A stretch of 64,000 nucleotides of DNA from an uncultured Marinomonas sp. (lineage in GTDB: Bacteria; Pseudomonadota; Gammaproteobacteria; Pseudomonadales; Marinomonadaceae), in contig CANLRQ010000006.1 in the NCBI GenBank assembly GCA_947493575.1, positions 89,184-153,183 on the forward strand. The letters are read 5' to 3'. This document shows positions 59,442 through 64,000 of this stretch, one piece after another (within the stretch, counting starts at the first letter, position 1; the number at the start of each line of letters is the position of its first letter). The position numbers and the translations under genes were made by a program. The notes beneath the pieces were generated by a model that was given only the letters and a program-made list of their open reading frames with translations, was not told the DNA's origin and did not search any database.

Positions 59442-59581
59442 GAAACCTTTTCACGTAGTCATGAGCGAAGATAAGACCAGGGCAAAAAAAGGCGAAAAAG
59501 CGGAGTTTATGAGTTATAAATGAGCATTTAGAGTCTGTTTTTAACAAAGCATTAGCAAGAACGTAATAGTCGAGCAAAAGT
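59442..59581 (+). repeat. Interspersed repeat family A, copy 5
   Basis: The copy begins GAAACCTTTTCACGTAGTCATGAGCG and ends near GTCGAGCAAAAG. The core GGAGTTTATGAGTTATAAATGAGCATTT is well kept, while the ends are more diverged. It lies between the NIT chemoreceptor promoter and the broken Abi-like gene and supplies false coding sequence to both. Confidence 0.75.
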
Positions 59582-60253
59582 AAGCGTTCATTCCTATATG
59601 CCGCCCTTCTACAACAGCGAGTAGTTCTCCTAACCTATTTCTGCACAAAATAAACTTTGAATAGGGTAATTCACTTAAACGAGTGCTATCTAATAGTTGC
59701 TCAAAGCTTTTGTCACAACGATCTCTAAAGAAAGGAGCGACCTCACCATTTTTAGATGGCTTTGTGCGCATTGCCTGATTCACCGCTGAATGACACTTAA
59801 CCCAATCCGCTGTTTCCTTACATAGCAACCCTATTGTTTCTATAATGTTTGTATGTTGAGCAGAATTATTGATTTTATGAATGGGCTCGTGATGTGCAAT
59901 TCTATTCCTTAAACCGTTCAACTCTCGAACAGTCTTTTGAAATTCCTTCCTAGTTGGGTTCTGGGCATTGGGTAACAATAGCCCCATATTGATTTGCCAG
60001 AAATGACGGTCGTACTCAGGACGAAATAGGTTAGACCAAAAATCAAAGGTTAATGTTGCTACCACATCATTGATTTCATTTGATTTCTCAAAGAGACTTC
60101 TAAAATATGGAGAGGAAAAAGAAATGCCTCAGACAGCCTTACATTGTAAAGATACAAACGAAACACATACTGTTCCAAGTAACCTGCACGCCTTAAATAA
60201 GGGGCAAATCTGTCTTCAGAAAATCGCTTTGCCGCCTTGGTAATCCAATGCAA
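59541..60253 (-). pseudogene. Abi-like protein gene, internally deleted and frameshifted
   Basis: Two overlapping frames together give both ends of an Abi-family protein. The first half (FAPYLRRAGYLEQYVFRLYL to LHILEVSLRNQ) matches the N-terminal part. The second half (DVVATLTFDFWSNLF, then LNGLRNRIAHHEPIH) matches the C-terminal part. Family members usually have roughly 60-70 residues between these blocks; here they are lost and the frames shift near 60060. The last dozen or so codons lie in a family A repeat. The first frame opens with TTG and no clear ribosome-binding site. It is probably not functional. Confidence 0.7.
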
Positions 60254-60480
60254 CTTGACTTTCGTCCATAAGATACTATAATCCTTTTTAGAGCAGTTGG
60301 AACGACCCCTCTGGTTGATATATCAACTATGCATCACCAACAATCTACACAGAGCCCCGATACAGATGTTTTGCATCCCTCTCGGGGTTTCGCATTTTAT
60401 AGTACATGATAAAACGCGAGTACTTCGAGTACTAGCATCATTCGCCTTTTTATAATCCTCATACTTACCTCCCTCCTTGG

Positions 60481-60650
60481 TTACAACGTCTGCTCCACCA
60501 GCGTGTCGGTTAGGTATTGTTGTGTTTGTTTGATTTCGGTTAACTGGGCTTTTAATTGCTCATCGAGTACAAAGCGACCATGATACCCAGTTAAAAAGTT
60601 CGTGATTAGAGAAACATCAATAACGTTATGGGTGTCCAGTATTATTGCTT
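60481..60650 (-). pseudogene. Unrecognised 3' coding fragment
   Basis: On the minus strand a frame with no start codon reads ILDTHNVIDVSLITNFLTGY, then FVLDEQLKAQLTEIKQTQQY and ends LTDTLVEQTL. The composition looks genuinely coding. The first part also occurs, ending in a stop, at about 62250-62297. I do not recognise the family. Confidence 0.4.
60601..60647. repeat. Direct repeat, left copy
   Basis: GTGATTAGAGAAACATCAATAA, then GTTATGGGTGTCCAGTATTA, also occurs with few changes at 62252-62297. The two copies bracket the TacA/TacT pair and the transposase remnant. Confidence 0.7.
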
Positions 60651-60758
60651 AAGGTTTGAAGAGACCTTGGCTAAGATTAACAAGGCGATTGAGCATTTGA
60701 AGGTATCACTAAGCAGAAATGAAAAAAGAAGCAGACGACTAAGTCCACCTCTTCTGTA

Positions 60759-61262
60759 TTACTCTCGATCTTTGAAGAACTTTTCTATGGATGAGATCGG
60801 CATCCATAGCCGAGAAGTGTGTTCTTCTTTCTGCAAAAAGGTAAATCCGCACTTTTTATAGAATTCAATCAAGGTGTCATCCTTAGCATCTACAAACAAG
60901 CCAACGACACCTATGTTTTGATTTATTTGCAATGTTCGGCGCATTGCCTCAACCACCATTATTCTGGCGATGCCCTGCCTTTGGTAGTTTATGTCTCCTC
61001 CCATCCTAGCAAGCAAAACGCCAGGAAGAGGATGTGGGTAATTTTTATAAAGCTTATGCTCTATACGAGTGGCTACATGTATATCACTGAGAGAATAGAA
61101 GCCCGCTATCTCGCCACTTGCCTCTCCTTCAGCAACAAATGTCCTAGAGAGGTTGCCTTTACTTGCTTTATTTGCACTCTCTCGAAGAAATTTATTGATG
61201 AGCTCATTACCACAGTCAAATTTTTTACGGTCGTGATTTCCGTTTAAATGTTGAAACGCCAT
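60759..61262 (-). CDS. GNAT acetyltransferase toxin (TacT/AtaT-like)
   Basis: This 167-residue protein has the GNAT fold: FDCGNELINKFLRESA near the N-terminus (typical of tRNA-acetylating toxins), GDINYQRQGIARIMVVEAM for acetyl-CoA binding near residue 92, and FYKKCGF with the conserved tyrosine near residue 143. Toxins of this type acetylate aminoacyl-tRNA and stop translation. I place the start at MAFQHLNG, with AAGGA nine bases upstream, so the gene overlaps the DUF1778 antitoxin gene by 38 bases. The order antitoxin then toxin is canonical. Confidence 0.85.
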   Translation of the reverse strand: MAFQHLNGNHDRKKFDCGNELINKFLRESANKASKGNLSRTFVAEGEASGEIAGFYSLSDIHVATRIEHKLYKNYPHPLPGVLLARMGGDINYQRQGIARIMVVEAMRRTLQINQNIGVVGLFVDAKDDTLIEFYKKCGFTFLQKEEHTSRLWMPISSIEKFFKDRE

Positions 61263-61536
61263 CTTCATAATCCTTATGAGCTTTGTAAGCTTCATCTAGA
61301 TGTTGAATTTCTGGCGGGTTATCTAGTGCTTCAAAAAAACGGTCAGCCCCCTCTTGAGTGAGCTTTAGCACTCTGTTTCGCTCCATAACTGTCTTTGCCT
61401 TTTCCAAAGCAGCATCGATTAAAAACTGAGACATCGAAGCACCGGACAATTCCGCCGCACTTGTAATGATCTCTTGAACATCTTTCTGTGCCCTCGCCAC
61501 GAGACGCACACTTTTTTGCGCTTGAGATGCAGCCAT
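61225..61536 (-). CDS. DUF1778 antitoxin (TacA-like)
   Basis: This 103-residue protein begins MAASQAQKSVRLVARAQKDV, the ribbon-helix-helix half of DUF1778 antitoxins. The helical part LIDAALEKAKTVMERNRVLKL and the toxin-binding tail FFEALDNPPEIQHLDEAY follow. It should bind and inhibit the GNAT toxin and repress the operon. The start at 61536 has AGAGGTG seven bases upstream; a GTG three codons earlier is also open. Confidence 0.87.
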   Translation of the reverse strand: MAASQAQKSVRLVARAQKDVQEIITSAAELSGASMSQFLIDAALEKAKTVMERNRVLKLTQEGADRFFEALDNPPEIQHLDEAYKAHKDYEDGVSTFKRKSRP

Positions 61537-61915
61537 TTTGTTCACCTCTATTTATAAAATTTCAATTGCTAAAAATATGAACCTCCTAGCACTCCTTACT
61601 GGCTAAGTTGTTGCCATGCCGATAATTAAAAATATTTTCATACCCATACTCCTTTCTGTTGCTGCAATATCGTGATGTGCAGCATATAACCTCGGTAATT
61701 CACAAAAACTTAAGCACCACTTCTTAAATTGATAGGTGCCATTATGGCACCACAAAATCAAAAAATCAATCTGACGCCAAAATGGCACCTCACTCACTTC
61801 CATCAGGGATAGAAATCATCGGCACCAATCAAAGACACCCAGCTATCAAGTTCTCCAGAAAATATTAACAACATGTCTAAACTAAAATACGGATAATTTA
61901 AAGGGGTCAGATCCC
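61537..61915. other. Upstream region of the antitoxin gene
   Basis: This 379-base stretch has no supported gene. It contains the two palindromic sites at 61734-61791 and, at its far end, the left REP arm. The antitoxin promoter is expected here. Confidence 0.5.
61734..61791 (-). promoter_or_regulatory. Palindromic sites, possible TacA operators
   Basis: A perfect palindrome GGTGCCATTATGGCACC (61735-61751) and a second related site GACGCCAAAATGGCACC (61773-61789) lie about 200 bases upstream of the antitoxin start. Ribbon-helix-helix antitoxins bind such paired sites, but the distance is larger than usual, so the link is tentative. Confidence 0.45.
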
Positions 61916-61978
61916 TTAAACACCGTCGCTGGTAGGAACAAACATCAATATTACTTTTAGGGGATCTGACCCCTTTAA
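61899..61978. repeat. Paired REP palindromes of a RAYT element
   Basis: Two 18-base arms, TTAAAGGGGTCAGATCCC (61899-61916) and GGGATCTGACCCCTTTAA (61961-61978), are perfect inverted repeats 44 bases apart. The GGGGTCAGATCCC core resembles REP sequences that accompany REP-associated tyrosine transposases, and such a gene remnant overlaps them here. Confidence 0.75.
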
Positions 61979-62212
61979 GATAGGAGACAAAGACAAGTCA
62001 ATAGCGCCACGTTTATCATGTCGGACAATACGCCCTGTAAGATCAACCAGTTGTAGGTAATCATCCAGTTTAAATGAAATACCTTTTAGTTTTCCTTCCA
62101 CACTGTCTTTACGCTCGTTACCACACAGAAAAGCACGGCGAACGCATCGACTGATGCAGTGATAATACGGAGTGTCAGACAAACAGACTTGTTGGCTTCT
62201 GGCCCTAGGCAT
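61916..62212 (-). pseudogene. REP-associated tyrosine transposase, collapsed remnant
   Basis: The first 33 residues, [19 protein letters not shown] then [14 protein letters not shown], are the standard N-terminus of RAYT (Y1, IS200-like) transposases. The sequence then jumps to a later part of the protein, [20 protein letters not shown], and ends in the REP arm. The HUH metal motif and the catalytic tyrosine region are missing, so it cannot move. Full-length relatives are much longer than these 98 residues. An in-frame internal deletion explains the structure. Confidence 0.8.
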
Positions 62213-62251
62213 AATTTCTTCCTCATCCTTGAGTTTGATTTTTTAGTTTAG

Positions 62252-62297
62252 ACAGTGATTAGAGAAACATCAATAAAGTAATGGGTGTCCAGTATTA
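62252..62297. repeat. Direct repeat, right copy
   Basis: GTGATTAGAGAAACATCAATAA, then AGTAATGGGTGTCCAGTATTA, matches the copy at 60601-60647 with about four differences. On the minus strand both copies can encode an ILDTH...IDVSLIT peptide. Confidence 0.7.
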
Positions 62298-62362
62298 CGC
62301 CACAGTATTACGCTCATCATTAAGCCCATAAAAAAGAAACTCTTAAGTTGCCTTACATAAAA

Positions 62363-62384
62363 ATAGAAACTAATATGTTTCTAT
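62363..62384 (+). promoter_or_regulatory. Inverted repeat upstream of hipB, possible operator
   Basis: ATAGAAAC and GTTTCTAT form a perfect eight-base inverted repeat with six bases between. A related half site TTAGTTTCC lies 18 bases further, just before the hipB start, and AGAAACTC lies upstream. HipB-type repressors bind several such sites before their own gene. Confidence 0.55.
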
Positions 62385-62413
62385 TCCATAAAAAGCAACT
62401 TATTAGTTTCCTT

Positions 62414-62761
62414 ATGATAAATCTACTACAGCAAATCAAACACCGCCGTTTAGCACTGAAACTCAAACAGAATGACATGCTAATGCGTGTTGGTATTTCT
62501 AGGCAGCAATACCAACGGCTTGAAGCAAAAGGTAACCCAAGACTCGATACCCTTGAACTGATTGCCAAAGGCCTAAATAGCGACGTCATGCTAATACCAA
62601 AAGAAAAGCTAAATGCTGTTTTAGCAGCTCTTGAAAGCGATGACGACAACACATCTTTACCGCACAAACAGCCTGATCATTCTGATGAACAGAAAAAACT
62701 ATCGGATAACCCATGGAAAGGATTACTAGAAGATGGAGACGAAGATGACAACGGAAATTAA
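62414..62761 (+). CDS. HipB-like antitoxin / XRE-family repressor
   Basis: This 115-residue protein starts MINLLQQIKHRRLALKLKQND. It has a helix-turn-helix of the XRE type (QNDMLMRVGISRQQYQRLEAK, about residues 19-39) and an acidic, flexible C-terminal tail (ESDDDNTSL to GDEDDNGN). That tail is much longer than in E. coli HipB. The frame is open back to 62348, but that part covers the palindromic operator, so I prefer 62414, although no clear ribosome-binding site precedes it. It overlaps hipA by 17 bases. Confidence 0.82.
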   Translation: MINLLQQIKHRRLALKLKQNDMLMRVGISRQQYQRLEAKGNPRLDTLELIAKGLNSDVMLIPKEKLNAVLAALESDDDNTSLPHKQPDHSDEQKKLSDNPWKGLLEDGDEDDNGN

Positions 62762-63932
62762 TGTTCTCAAATTGACGTTACATGGCCATCTAGTGGGATA
62801 TTTGGCGGGGGCAAAAAATGGACGTAATCTTCTTCATTTTGCTGAAAGCTATCAATCAAGTACAACACGCCCTACTTTTAGCTTAACCACCCATCCAAAT
62901 TTTCCACGTGCCAACAAATTGCTATCTGAGCCATGGTCGACAAACCAACGCCTGCACCCTATTTTGTCTAATCTATTGCCTGAAGGTTCCCTGCGAGAAC
63001 TGATCGCTCAAGGGCTCAAAACCCATGTTGATAATGAGTTCCATATTTTGTCGTATCTGGGTATGGATTTACCGGGTGCATTAATCGCGGAACCAATGGA
63101 GCCTGAAGATGTACCTGTCCATTTATTCTCATCTCATGGCAAAGTAAAAGCGGTTAAATTCGACAAACTCAGCCAAGAAAACAAGTTCTCCTTGGCTGGT
63201 GTTCAGATGAAGTTTTCCATGAAGGAAAAAGACGGACGATACAACTTGTCGCAAGACAATGTGCTTGGCGATTGGATTGTAAAAACACCTTCCACTAAAC
63301 ACAAAGAAGTACCCACCAACGAGTTCACAGCCATGACTCTTGCTTCCCTCATCGGCGTTGATATTCCTGAAATAAAATTGGTCGAGATAAACCAGTTAGA
63401 CAACCTTCCTCAAATCAACCTTCCTGATGAAAAATTAGCCTTCGTCATAAAGCGATTTGACCGACACAACGACCAACGTATTCACATGGAAGACTTTGCT
63501 CAAGTGCTAGTGAAGTACCCACATGAAAAATACAATTCCGGCAACTACGAGCAAATAGCAAAAATCCTATACCAGTTTTCTGGCGATGGCCTAAGAGATG
63601 TACAACAACTTGCCCGTCGTTTACTCGCCAACATCCTATTAGCAAACGGTGACGCCCATTTGAAGAACTGGAGCTTGCTGTATTCAAACCAAATCACCCC
63701 CAGATTTTCCCCGGCTTACGACATAGTTACCACCAGTGTGTATATTCAAAACGAACAACATTTTGCCCTTAACCTTGCAAAGACGAAGGCTTGGTACGAT
63801 GTCTCATATAAGCACTTTGAATATTGGGCTAGTAAATCTGATATTCCATGGCGAGCGATCAAACCGCACTTGGATGATGTGATGAAAAAAGCGAGAAGCC
63901 TTTGGCCTCAGGCTTTGCTCGACCTTGTATGA
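62745..63932 (+). CDS. HipA-like serine/threonine kinase toxin
   Basis: This 395-residue protein is a HipA-family kinase. It has an N-terminal HipA domain (LTLHGHLVGYLAGAKNGR, FSLTTHPNF), the nucleotide loop SLAGVQMKFSM near residue 148, WIVKTPSTKHKEVPTNEF, the catalytic loop GDAHLKNWSLLY near residue 305 and the metal-binding YDIVTT near residue 325. E. coli HipA phosphorylates glutamyl-tRNA synthetase; the target here is unknown. The start MTTEINVL has GGAG six bases upstream; an ATG four codons earlier is possible. All key residues seem present. Confidence 0.88.
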   Translation: MTTEINVLKLTLHGHLVGYLAGAKNGRNLLHFAESYQSSTTRPTFSLTTHPNFPRANKLLSEPWSTNQRLHPILSNLLPEGSLRELIAQGLKTHVDNEFHILSYLGMDLPGALIAEPMEPEDVPVHLFSSHGKVKAVKFDKLSQENKFSLAGVQMKFSMKEKDGRYNLSQDNVLGDWIVKTPSTKHKEVPTNEFTAMTLASLIGVDIPEIKLVEINQLDNLPQINLPDEKLAFVIKRFDRHNDQRIHMEDFAQVLVKYPHEKYNSGNYEQIAKILYQFSGDGLRDVQQLARRLLANILLANGDAHLKNWSLLYSNQITPRFSPAYDIVTTSVYIQNEQHFALNLAKTKAWYDVSYKHFEYWASKSDIPWRAIKPHLDDVMKKARSLWPQALLDLV

Positions 63933-63941
63933 TGATTTTAA

Positions 63942-63972
63942 TGGTTATTGAGGTATATTATTTAACCATTAT
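63942..63972 (+). terminator. Weak hairpin after hipA
   Basis: AATGGTTA pairs with TAACCATT across a 15-base AT-rich loop, nine bases after the hipA stop. There is no T run afterwards, so termination is only a possibility. Confidence 0.3.
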
Positions 63973-64000
63973 CGGGAGGCCGCAGCGACCTTGAGGCAGT

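Larger units (their letters stand above)
60254..60758. other. Accessory intergenic stretch with gene fragments
   Basis: This 505-base region holds an unrecognised minus-strand coding fragment (60481-60650) and one copy of a ~45-base direct repeat (60601-60647). A weak CCCCGA/TCGGGG hairpin near 60352-60388 is also present. On the plus strand a frame with RFEETLAKINKAIEHLKVSL (60655-60750) looks coding-like but has no recognised family. Confidence 0.45.

Noticed and set aside
60628..60861. Plus-strand frame of 77 codons over the end of the GNAT gene
   Set aside because: Its start lies in the direct repeat and the second half is antisense to the toxin gene; only the inner RFEETLAKINK part looks coding, so it is reported as a fragment.
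61603..61803. Minus-strand frame of 66 codons upstream of the antitoxin
   Set aside because: It has a Trp/Cys-rich random-looking composition and runs through the palindromic sites; no ribosome-binding site is evident.
59586..62300. Integron cassette array with attC sites
   Set aside because: Toxin-antitoxin genes are common in superintegrons, but I could not find paired attC-like core sites between the genes, and gene orientations are mixed.
1..64000. CRISPR arrays, rRNA operons or phage structural genes
   Set aside because: I saw no regularly spaced direct repeats, rRNA-like sequence or phage morphogenesis proteins.

Overview
The window is AT-rich chromosomal DNA of a marine gammaproteobacterium. 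It carries a complete sodium-pumping NADH:quinone reductase operon, the NhaB sodium/proton antiporter and a BCCT-type compatible-solute transporter. The rmf-pyrD, tig-clpP-clpX-lon-hupB-ppiD and gloB/methyltransferase/rnhA/dnaQ neighbourhoods are typical of the Oceanospirillales. Overall content looks most like Marinomonas or a close relative; this placement is inferred from gene content, not from a search.

Layout. (1) 1-1.8 kb: rmf facing pyrD, then a DUF2835 gene. (2) 1.8-8.8 kb: a tight MoxR/DUF58/DUF4381/BatA/BatB-TPR/BatD operon, followed by two interspersed repeats and a Dyp-type peroxidase. (3) 10-18.8 kb: protein quality control (ppiD, tRNA-Asp, hupB, lon, clpX, clpP, tig, tRNA-Arg). 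(4) 19-22.3 kb: a YihY-like membrane protein, a purine phosphoribosyltransferase and sthA. (5) 22.3-29.5 kb: nqrABCDEF, with apbE (flavinylates the pump) and nqrM (its iron-centre maturation factor) in a second unit behind a terminator. (6) 30-37.3 kb: mfd-csiV, sohB, nhaB. (7) 37.5-42.5 kb: dnaQ, yggL, rnhA, methyltransferase, gloB, mltD. (8) 42.7-49.4 kb: ppnP, a LysR regulator that seems to lack a standard start codon, a DEAD-box helicase, DUF1285, an MTHFR-like protein and a BCCT transporter. (9) 49.9-55.1 kb: envelope genes (GT9 heptosyltransferase-like, Kdo kinase, lipid A acyltransferase), ywbE, two small acidic proteins, and ylqF. (10) 55.4-59.3 kb: two chemoreceptors. (11) 59.5-64 kb: an accessory tail with a broken Abi-like gene, a TacA/TacT-type toxin-antitoxin pair, a collapsed REP-associated transposase with its paired REP palindromes, and a hipBA operon.

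Most of the window is ordinary housekeeping sequence. The least explained material is two families of short interspersed repeats that encode no protein. Family A is about 130-145 bp with inverted ends resembling AGAGACCTTTGCACG; five near-complete copies and two fragments are visible. Family B is about 150-280 bp with inverted ends resembling AAGGTGCGAATAAG; three copies and two fragments are visible. Both sit almost only in intergenic DNA, often at gene ends, and they change apparent ORF ends: one copy provides the batD stop codon, another creates a false N-terminal extension on a chemoreceptor, and the same copy forms the C-terminus of the broken Abi-like gene. I found no CRISPR array, rRNA gene, intact insertion sequence or convincing large new multi-gene system.
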